A stretch of DNA of 64,000 nt from CAWHMS01 sp963830495. GTDB taxonomy: Bacteria > Actinomycetota > Actinomycetes > Propionibacteriales > Nocardioidaceae. Position 1 is the first letter of the stretch, and the number at the start of each line of letters is the position of its first letter. The notes below the pieces were generated by a model. It worked only from the letters and a program-made list of their open reading frames with translations. It did not search any database and was not told the DNA's origin. The position numbers were made by a program, and so were the translations under genes. The stretch spans positions 186,001-250,000 of the forward strand of contig CAWHMS010000004.1 in NCBI GenBank assembly GCA_963830495.1, in the 5' to 3' direction. This document shows, in pieces, positions 40,139 to 46,812 of this stretch.

Positions 40139-41056
40139 TCAGCGGGTCCGCGCGAGCCGAGCTCCCGCGACCAGCAGCGTCTCCTCGATGGGTGAGCGGC
40201 CGGCTGGATAGCTGTAGTCCTGTGAGACGACCCGGATCACCGTGTAGGTGAGCGTGTCGCCGTCGACGACGTACCCCTCGGCGTCGAACCAGGACGAGCC
40301 GCGTCCCGGCGCCGGACCATGGGTGACCAGCCAGTGCGTCGCAGGCCCGACCACTGTCCGGACCTGCTCCGCGGAGGAGACGCGCACGCGGGTGCGGCCC
40401 AGCTCGTCCTCGGCGTACGCCGCACACCTCTGCTGCCACGCCGCGAGCACGGACACCGCCGACCGGGCCGTCTCGGCATCGGGGAACACGACACTGATGA
40501 CGGTCGCCCCCGCTTCGTCGGTCAGCGAGCTCGAGTAGTCGCGCCGAGCCTCGGCGAAGCCGCCGATCGCGATCATCGACGTCTGCAGGCAGACCCCGGG
40601 TGGCCGGCCAGCGGAGGAACCGACCGTGGTCCGGGAGCGGTCCCAGACCCAGGTGTCGTTGAGTCCGGGCAGCCGGGCGGCCGGGATCAGCGAGCGCCGA
40701 GCCCGGGCCGCTCGGCTGTCGTCACCCGAGCCGCCCGACGACGTGGCTGGCGGCTTGGTGGGCGTGGCCGTCGACGCGCTCTCTGTGTCGTCAGACGGTG
40801 CGGGAGTCGCCGTCGTGGGTGACTGCGGCGGTGAGGTCGGCGACGCGGGTGAGGTCGTGCCGGCGCTTTCAGAGGCGCCCGGCGTCTCGGGGGTCTGAGC
40901 CGACGTCGGGGTCGAGGTCTCGGCCGCTTCGGACCTTGTCTCCTCGGTCGGCTCCGAGGCGGCGCCGCCGCCGTCGCTCGGCGTACAGCCAACGATCAGG
41001 AATGCAGCGGCGACCGCCACGGGCACGGTGGTCCGGGCGCGAGTGGGACGACGCAT
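40139..41056 (-). CDS. lipoprotein with PknH-like extracellular sensor domain
   Basis: A 305-residue exported lipoprotein: signal peptide with lipobox LIVGC (Cys about 24), a Ser/Thr/Pro-rich linker (about 25-115), then a globular domain (about 120-305) resembling the PknH_C sensor domain: LIPAARLPGLNDTWVWD, GFAEARRDYSSSL, WQQRCAAYAEDE and LLVAGARLAR. The mycobacterial domain binds ligands outside the cell; the ligand here is unknown. ATG at 41056 follows GAGGAAAGG. It is the last gene after DUF3000 and rnd on the same strand, 32 nt from rnd. Confidence 0.78.
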   Translation of the reverse strand: MRRPTRARTTVPVAVAAAFLIVGCTPSDGGGAASEPTEETRSEAAETSTPTSAQTPETPGASESAGTTSPASPTSPPQSPTTATPAPSDDTESASTATPTKPPATSSGGSGDDSRAARARRSLIPAARLPGLNDTWVWDRSRTTVGSSAGRPPGVCLQTSMIAIGGFAEARRDYSSSLTDEAGATVISVVFPDAETARSAVSVLAAWQQRCAAYAEDELGRTRVRVSSAEQVRTVVGPATHWLVTHGPAPGRGSSWFDAEGYVVDGDTLTYTVIRVVSQDYSYPAGRSPIEETLLVAGARLARTR

Positions 41057-41088
41057 CGGCAGGCCTTTCCTCAGAGGTGCGGCTGTCT

Positions 41089-42342
41089 TCAGTCCTCGCC
41101 GACGGCGGCGGTGAGGGCGGCGGCCAACGGACCTGCCGTCAACTCGACCTGCCACGGCCGGGCTCCCGGTGCGGACAGGGCGGCGGCGATGGCGTCGGGC
41201 GCGAACCGCTCCGGTGGATCCCAGGCCAGCCGGCGTACGGCGTCGGGCGGGACGAGGTTCTCGGCAGGTAGGTCGACCTCGGCGGCCACTACGGCCACCG
41301 CACCACGGCAGGCCGCGAGCCGGGCGGCCGCCTCGGGGAACCGGGCCGCCCACATCCGCGCGGCCGGCGGTCCGTCGCTCGACCCGGAGACCGGCGGCAG
41401 CTGGGAGTCGGGAAGGCGGGAGGCTTGGCTGATCGCCGCCCAGAACTCCCTGAGGTGTCGCTGCGCTGCCCGCGATCTGTAGGTCGGCAGCTCGGCCAGC
41501 TCGTTCCGGGACTTGGGCGCGGTCGATGCCGCTTCGACGATGGCGGCGTCGGGTAGCACCCGCCCGGCGCTGATGTCGCGGTGGCGGGCGAGCTCGTCCC
41601 GGCACTCCCAGAGGGCACGCACGAGCGCCAGCCCACGCCTGCCCCGGACCCGATGGATGCCGGACGTGCGGCGCCACGGGTCGGTCCGGGGCTGCCCGTA
41701 CGTCGTCGCAGCGGTCGCGGCGAACTCCTGTCGGGCCCACTCCTCCTTGCCGGCCGCTGCCAGCCTGTCGGCGAGCACGTCGCGCAGCTCCACCAGCATC
41801 TCGACGTCGAGGGCGGCGTACTCCAGCCAGGGCGTCGGCAGCGGGCGGCGCGACCAGTCCGCGGCGGAGTGCTCCTTGCGCAGGCGATAGCCGAGCAGCT
41901 CCTCGACCAGCACCGCGAGCCCGACCCGAGGGAAGTTGAGCAGCCGCCCGGCCAGCTCGGTGTCGAAGAGGCGGGCGGGGCGCATGCCGAGCTCGGCGAG
42001 GCAGGCCAGGTCCTGGCTGGCGGCGTGGATGATCCACTCGTCGCCGGCGATCGCCTCGGCCAACCCGGCGAGCATGTCGTTGGGTACGTCGCCGAACGGT
42101 GCCGGGTCGATCAGCGCGGTGCCGGAGCCGGCACGGCGCAGCTGCACCAGGTAGGCCCGCTGCGAGTAGCGGTAGCCCGAGGCGCGTTCGGCGTCGAGCG
42201 CCACCGGGCCGGTGCCCGCCGCCACCCTGGCGACCACCTCGGCCAGGGCAGCCTCGGTCTCGGCCACCGCCGGGAGGGGCTCGCGCAGTGTCAGGGGTGG
42301 GGCGGGCTCGACAACGTCACCGGTGGTCTCCGGAGACGTCAT
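41089..42342 (-). CDS. rnd: ribonuclease D
   Basis: A 417-residue 3'-5' exoribonuclease. DEDD motifs: Exo I VALDAERASGY, Exo II IIHAASQDLACL, Exo III YAALDVEMLVEL. An HRDC domain follows (about 230-300, ALWECRDELARHRDISAGRVLPDAAI). It trims the 3' ends of tRNA and other RNAs in the cytosol. The start at 42342 overlaps the DUF3000 stop by 4 nt; the frame is open for another 113 codons as antisense. Operon DUF3000-rnd-lipoprotein. Confidence 0.9.
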   Translation of the reverse strand: MTSPETTGDVVEPAPPLTLREPLPAVAETEAALAEVVARVAAGTGPVALDAERASGYRYSQRAYLVQLRRAGSGTALIDPAPFGDVPNDMLAGLAEAIAGDEWIIHAASQDLACLAELGMRPARLFDTELAGRLLNFPRVGLAVLVEELLGYRLRKEHSAADWSRRPLPTPWLEYAALDVEMLVELRDVLADRLAAAGKEEWARQEFAATAATTYGQPRTDPWRRTSGIHRVRGRRGLALVRALWECRDELARHRDISAGRVLPDAAIVEAASTAPKSRNELAELPTYRSRAAQRHLREFWAAISQASRLPDSQLPPVSGSSDGPPAARMWAARFPEAAARLAACRGAVAVVAAEVDLPAENLVPPDAVRRLAWDPPERFAPDAIAAALSAPGARPWQVELTAGPLAAALTAAVGED

Positions 42343-42923
42343 CGGGCGCGCTGGCCCCGTCGGTTCGGCAGCGTCAGCACGCCGGCAGGCACCGGGGGCA
42401 GTCCGGCTGCGGTGCACAGGAGGTCGCCCCACGCCTCGGTGTGTGCGGTGAGCGACCCCACCGGACTCCACGACGCCCGCACCTCGATCTCTGCTCGCGG
42501 TGCCTCCTGCTCCATCCCGCCGAAGGACTCCGAGGCCACCTTTGTCACGGTGCCGCTCGGCACGAGGAAGTCGGCGCCGTGCGCGCCGAGCGCCTCGACC
42601 AACCAGGTCCAGCCGACCGCGCCGAGCAGCGGGTCGGTCACCATCTCCGGGTCGATGTCGGCGCGCACATAGGCCACGCAACGAAAGCGGCCTTCCCAGG
42701 CGTCGTTCCCGTTCGGGTCGTAGAGCAGCACCAGTCGACCACCGCCGACGTCCTCGCCCCCCACGGTCACGTCGGCAGAGAGCGCCGCGGAGTAGGGAGC
42801 GATGCGCTGTGGGGCCGGCATCTCCTCGCTGAGCACCTCAGGGCGCAACTGTGCCGCTCTGAACTGGTCGAGGGCCGTCCGGAACTCGTCCGGCGGCGCG
42901 TCGACCTCTCTCCGCGCGGCCAT
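42339..42923 (-). CDS. DUF3000 family protein
   Basis: A 194-residue actinobacterial DUF3000 protein. A conserved core is seen in APYSAALSADVTV, GRLVLLYDPNGNDAWEG and VGWTWLVEALGAHGADF. Cytosolic; function unknown, but the gene is regularly next to rnd and divergent from hemE in actinobacteria. ATG at 42923 with TAGGCT 7 nt upstream, so leaderless. Its stop overlaps the rnd start (ATGA). Confidence 0.85.
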   Translation of the reverse strand: MAARREVDAPPDEFRTALDQFRAAQLRPEVLSEEMPAPQRIAPYSAALSADVTVGGEDVGGGRLVLLYDPNGNDAWEGRFRCVAYVRADIDPEMVTDPLLGAVGWTWLVEALGAHGADFLVPSGTVTKVASESFGGMEQEAPRAEIEVRASWSPVGSLTAHTEAWGDLLCTAAGLPPVPAGVLTLPNRRGQRAR

Positions 42924-42930
42924 GCTCGCA

Positions 42931-42936
42931 AGCCTA
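42931..42936 (-). promoter_or_regulatory. predicted -10 of leaderless DUF3000-rnd operon
   Basis: TAGGCT on the minus strand, 7 nt before ATG 42923; the divergent hemE -10 is 59 bp away. Confidence 0.45.
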
Positions 42937-43007
42937 GGTCGTTCGGCCGATGCCGGCTCGTGCGACTCGCCGCAGGGCAGTCGCCGGGGCCGTGCGAAGA
43001 TCGCGGG

Positions 43008-44063
43008 GTGTCTCTGCCCCTCGCGCCTGCTGACAGCCCCCTGATCCGCGCTGCCCGCGGGTTGCCGGTGCCGCACACCCCGGTGTGGTTCATGCGCCAG
43101 GCCGGGCGGTCGCTGCCTGAGTATCGCGCCACCCGGCAGGGCGTGGCGATGCTCGATGCGTGTATGACGCCTGACCTCGTCACCGAGATCACCCTCCAGC
43201 CCGTCCGGCGCTACGGCGTCGACGGAGCCATCCTCTTCAGCGACATCGTGCTGCCCCTCAAGGCACTTGGCGTCGACCTCGACATCGTGCCGGGGGTCGG
43301 TCCGGTGATCGCGGCGCCCGTGACGGACGCCGGCGGTGCCGCGGCCCTTCCGGGGTTCGACCCGGATCGCCTCGGATTCGTCGTCGAGGCGATCACATCG
43401 CTCGTTTCCGAGCTGGGGCCGACCCCGCTGATCGGCTTCGCCGGGGCGCCGTACACGCTGGCGTCGTATCTGATCGAGGGCGGACCGTCGAAGGACCACG
43501 CGAAGACCAAGGCGCTCATGCATGGAGCACCCGAGGTGTGGAAGCAGCTGATGACCGCGCTGGTCGAGATCGCCGCTGGCTTCCTGCGTCTCCAGGTGCA
43601 GGCCGGAGCCTCAGCGGTGCAGCTGTTCGACTCGTGGGCTGGCGGGTTGACGCCCCAGGACTATCGCGAGCACGTGCTGCCGCACAGCGCCGCGGTGTTC
43701 GCGGCGATCGCCGACCTCGGGGTGCCACGCATCCACTTCGGGGTGGCCACGGGCGAGCTGCTGGCCGACATGTCCACGGCAGGGGTGGAGGTGATGGGCG
43801 TCGACTGGCGCGTACCGCTCGACCATGCGGTCGGCCGGATCCAGCCCGGCCAAGCCGTGCAGGGCAACCTGGACCCGACCCTGGTCTTCGCGCCCTGGGA
43901 GGTCGTTGCCGGGCAGACCCGGGATGTGCTGGCTCGGGGGCGATCCGGCGCCGGCCACATCTTCAACCTCGGCCACGGCGTCCTGCCCGACACCGATCCG
44001 GGCGTGCTGGCCAGGCTGGTCGAGCTCATTCACTCGGAGTCGGGCGCTGCCACATCGGCCTGA
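43008..44063 (+). CDS. hemE: uroporphyrinogen decarboxylase
   Basis: A 351-residue HemE that decarboxylates uroporphyrinogen III to coproporphyrinogen III. Hallmarks: VWFMRQAGRSLPEYR near the N-terminus, LFSDIVLPLKALGVDL, PLIGFAGAPYTLASYLIEGG and HFGVATGELLADM. GTG start at 43008, 6 nt after GAAGAT, fits a leaderless message; the frame continues upstream as antisense. The following two genes complete the coproporphyrin-dependent haem pathway. Confidence 0.93.
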   Translation: MSLPLAPADSPLIRAARGLPVPHTPVWFMRQAGRSLPEYRATRQGVAMLDACMTPDLVTEITLQPVRRYGVDGAILFSDIVLPLKALGVDLDIVPGVGPVIAAPVTDAGGAAALPGFDPDRLGFVVEAITSLVSELGPTPLIGFAGAPYTLASYLIEGGPSKDHAKTKALMHGAPEVWKQLMTALVEIAAGFLRLQVQAGASAVQLFDSWAGGLTPQDYREHVLPHSAAVFAAIADLGVPRIHFGVATGELLADMSTAGVEVMGVDWRVPLDHAVGRIQPGQAVQGNLDPTLVFAPWEVVAGQTRDVLARGRSGAGHIFNLGHGVLPDTDPGVLARLVELIHSESGAATSA

Positions 44064-44090
44064 CTTGTGACCGTTTGGGATCGTGGAGCC

Positions 44091-45524
44091 ATGCAGAGTC
44101 CTGTCCGCCGCCGGGTCGTGGTGCTGGGTGGCGGGATCGCCGGGCTGGCAGCGGCGTACCGGCTGGTGACCGGGCGGGACGACGTCGACGTGACCGTGCT
44201 CGAAGGATCGCCACAGGTCGGCGGCAAGCTGCTGCTGGGTGAGGTCGCGGGGCTGCCCGTCGACCTGGGCGCGGAGTCGATCCTGCACCGCCGCCCGGAG
44301 GGCACCGAGCTGGCCCGATCGGTCGGGCTGGCGGACGCCGTCGTGCATCCGGCCACGATCGAGGCGGGCCTCTGGACGCGCGGTGGGATCGCCGCGCTGC
44401 CGCCCGGGCTGATGGGCGTGCCGGGCTCCCTCTCGACCGCGGTCCGCAGTCGGGCCCTGTCACGGCGGGGAGCGATCCGGGCCGCTCCGGAACGACTACT
44501 CCCCGCGCCCGACGTCACCTCGGACCGCGCGGTGGGGGAGTTGGTGGCTCGTCGGCTGGGGCCGGAGATCCGCGACCGGCTGGTCGAGCCGCTGTTAGGC
44601 GGGGTGTACGCCGGACACTCCGACGAGCTGTCGCTGCACGCGACGGTGCCCCAGCTCGTCCACGGCGTCGAGGAGCATGGTGGCCTGCTCGCAGCAGCAT
44701 CGGCACACGTGCAGTCGACCAGGGTGCAGGGTTCCGGCGCCGCCCGCACTCCGGTCTTCGCCGGAGTCGAGGGTGGTGTCGGCCGGCTTGCCACGGAGAC
44801 GGCCCGGGCCGTCGAGCGGGCGGGCGGCTCCGTGCGCACGTCGGCCATGGTCCGAGACGTGACCCGGACCGCGACCGGCTGGCGGCTCCAGGTCGGCCCC
44901 ACGCGGTCACCCGAGGAGGTGACGGCCGATGCCGTCGTCGTGGCGCTGCCCGCCGTACCCGCCTCCCGGTTGCTCGAGTCGGCCGCCCCGCAGGCGGCAC
45001 GCGAACTGGCGCGGATCGAGTACGCGTCGATGGCCGTCGTCACTCTTGCCGTCGCACGCGAGGCCGTGCCTGCTTCGCTGTCCGGCTCGGGCTTCCTCGT
45101 GCCGCCGATCGACGGGCACACGATCAAGGCGGCGACGTACTCCTCGCGCAAGTGGGCCTGGCAGTCCGGCGACACGTTCCTGATGCGGTGCTCGATCGGC
45201 CGGCACCGGGAGGAGGCGGTCCTCCAGCGAAGTGACGCCGAGATGGTCGCGGAGGCGATGGCTGACCTCCAGGAGGCGATCGGGCTGCACGGACCGCTGC
45301 TCGACGTGCAGGTGACCCGGTGGGGTGGCGCGCTGCCGCAGTACGCCGTGGGCCACCTGGACCGGGTCGCGTCCATCCGCGCCGCGGTAAGCGAGCTCCC
45401 GGGACTCGCCGTCTGCGGAGCGGCGTACGACGGCCTCGGCATCCCGGCCGTGATCGGCTCCGCCGACGCGGCGGCCACCCAGGTGTCGGAGCACCTGGAC
45501 CGGATCGGGACAATGGCTCCATGA
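44091..45524 (+). CDS. cgoX: coproporphyrinogen III oxidase (HemY/CgoX type)
   Basis: A 477-residue FAD enzyme. Nucleotide-binding VVVLGGGIAGLAAAYRL (about 9-25), substrate-domain segments, and a C-terminal ATVPQLV... LAVCGAAYDGLGIPAVIGSADAAA FAD contact. With ChdC directly downstream, it is better called coproporphyrinogen oxidase than protoporphyrinogen oxidase. ATG at 44091 is used because the GTG at 44067 adds only eight residues before the conserved start; GGAG lies just upstream of 44091. The stop overlaps the ChdC start. Confidence 0.9.
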   Translation: MQSPVRRRVVVLGGGIAGLAAAYRLVTGRDDVDVTVLEGSPQVGGKLLLGEVAGLPVDLGAESILHRRPEGTELARSVGLADAVVHPATIEAGLWTRGGIAALPPGLMGVPGSLSTAVRSRALSRRGAIRAAPERLLPAPDVTSDRAVGELVARRLGPEIRDRLVEPLLGGVYAGHSDELSLHATVPQLVHGVEEHGGLLAAASAHVQSTRVQGSGAARTPVFAGVEGGVGRLATETARAVERAGGSVRTSAMVRDVTRTATGWRLQVGPTRSPEEVTADAVVVALPAVPASRLLESAAPQAARELARIEYASMAVVTLAVAREAVPASLSGSGFLVPPIDGHTIKAATYSSRKWAWQSGDTFLMRCSIGRHREEAVLQRSDAEMVAEAMADLQEAIGLHGPLLDVQVTRWGGALPQYAVGHLDRVASIRAAVSELPGLAVCGAAYDGLGIPAVIGSADAAATQVSEHLDRIGTMAP

Positions 45525-46249
45525 CCACGCCGCCGCAGCACCCCGGCAAACGCCGCGACGCGGGGAAGTCCGCTCGGGTGCTCAACGACGTCATCCGCTA
45601 CACGATGTGGTCGGTCTTCCGGTTGACCTCGCCGGTGGGGGACTCCGATCGCGACAAGCAGGCGGCCGAGCTGCAGAGCTTCGTCGACGACCTCGAGCGC
45701 GACGACGTGACCGTGCGCGGGCTGTACGACGTCTCGGGCTTCCGGGCCGACGCCGACGTGCTGGTCTGGTGGCATGCCGAGACTGCAGACGCGTTGCAGG
45801 ACGCCTACCACCGGCTGCGGCGCACGACGTTCGGTGCGCGCCTCGACCCGGTGTGGTCCCAGCTGGCGCTGCACCGGCCGGCCGAGTTCAACAAGAGCCA
45901 CATCCCCGCGTTCCTCGCCGACGAGCAGCCCCGCGACTTCGTCTGCGTCTACCCGTTCGTGCGGTCCTACGAGTGGTACCTGCTCGACGAGGCCGAGCGG
46001 CGAGCGATGCTGGCCGAGCACGGGCAGCTGGCGCGCGGCTTCCCGGACGTGCGTGCCAACACCGTCGCGTCCTTCGCGCTGGGCGACTACGAGTGGATCC
46101 TCGCCTTCGAGGCAGACGAACTGCACCGCATCGTGGATCTGATGCGGCACCTGCGTGGCTCGCGGGCGCGGATGCACGTGCGCGAGGAGGTGCCCTTTTA
46201 CACCGGGCGCCGCCGGACCCCCGCCGAGCTGGTCACCGCCCTCCCCTAA
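45521..46249 (+). CDS. chdC: coproheme decarboxylase ChdC (HemQ)
   Basis: A 242-residue chlorite-dismutase-fold enzyme that converts Fe-coproporphyrin III to haem b. Actinobacterial hallmarks: CVYPFVRSYEWYLLDEAERR, which carries the active-site Tyr, then HGQLARGFPDVRANTVASFALGDYEW. Start overlaps the CgoX stop in ATGA. The hemE-cgoX-chdC order is the coproporphyrin-dependent haem pathway of Gram-positives; no ferrochelatase is in the window. The stop is followed by a 22-bp repeat array shared with msrB. Confidence 0.93.
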   Translation: MTTPPQHPGKRRDAGKSARVLNDVIRYTMWSVFRLTSPVGDSDRDKQAAELQSFVDDLERDDVTVRGLYDVSGFRADADVLVWWHAETADALQDAYHRLRRTTFGARLDPVWSQLALHRPAEFNKSHIPAFLADEQPRDFVCVYPFVRSYEWYLLDEAERRAMLAEHGQLARGFPDVRANTVASFALGDYEWILAFEADELHRIVDLMRHLRGSRARMHVREEVPFYTGRRRTPAELVTALP

Positions 46250-46260
46250 CCCTTTTCCCC

Positions 46261-46325
46261 GCCGAGGGGTCACCTTTCCCCGCCGAGGGGTCAGGTTCTT
46301 CCGGTTGACCCGTCAGGTTGCTCGC
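46261..46325. repeat. 22-bp 3'-end repeat array between chdC and msrB (3 diverged units)
   Basis: Units at 46261-46281, 46282-46303 and 46304-46325 (GCCGAGGGGTC..., GTTGACCCGTC...). The msrB stop codon is inside unit 2, so the last ~10 residues of MsrB are encoded by repeat sequence. Confidence 0.7.
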
Positions 46326-46734
46326 TGGACGCCGATTCAGGCTCCAGCGTCAGCGCGATCGAGTTGATGCAGTACCGGGCGTCGGTAGGGGTGCTGTAGC
46401 CCTCGCCGATGAAGACATGGCCGAGGTGGGAGTCGCAGGTCGCACAGCGAACCTCGGTCCGTTGCATCCCGAGCGTGCTGTCTTCGATCAGCGTGACCCC
46501 GTCGGCCTCGCTGGGCGCCCAGAACGACGGCCAGCCGCAGTGCGAGTCGAACTTTTCCGCCGACCGGAAGAGCTCGGCACCGCAGGCGCGGCATCGGTAG
46601 ACGCCAACCGTCTTCGTGTCGACGTACTCACCCGACCAGGGGCGCTCCGTCGATGCCTTGCGCAAGACGGCGTACTCCTGCCGACTGAGCTCGGCCTTCC
46701 ACTCGTCCTCGGACTTCGTCACCTTCGTCACCAT
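46291..46734 (-). CDS. msrB: peptide-methionine (R)-S-oxide reductase
   Basis: A 147-residue MsrB that reduces methionine-R-sulfoxide. Zinc-binding Cys pairs at about 48/51 (CRAC) and 97/100 (CATC), catalytic Cys about 122 in RYCINSIAL, another Cys about 66 in SHCGWPSF. The extreme C-terminus (about 138-147, EQPDGSTGRT) is translated from the 22-bp repeat and is not part of the usual family. ATG at 46734; a TACGCT hexamer ends 7 nt upstream, so the mRNA is probably leaderless. Convergent with chdC. Confidence 0.92.
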   Translation of the reverse strand: MVTKVTKSEDEWKAELSRQEYAVLRKASTERPWSGEYVDTKTVGVYRCRACGAELFRSAEKFDSHCGWPSFWAPSEADGVTLIEDSTLGMQRTEVRCATCDSHLGHVFIGEGYSTPTDARYCINSIALTLEPESASSEQPDGSTGRT

Positions 46735-46812
46735 GGACCCCAGCGTAGTTGGCCGCGCCAGCCGCATCAGCGTGTCGAGGGACGGCCGCTACGCCGGGCA
46801 TCCAGGTGAAGG

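Noticed and set aside
44030..46273. 747-codon antisense frame over the haem cluster
   Set aside because: Shadow of hemE-cgoX-chdC; no start site or family.
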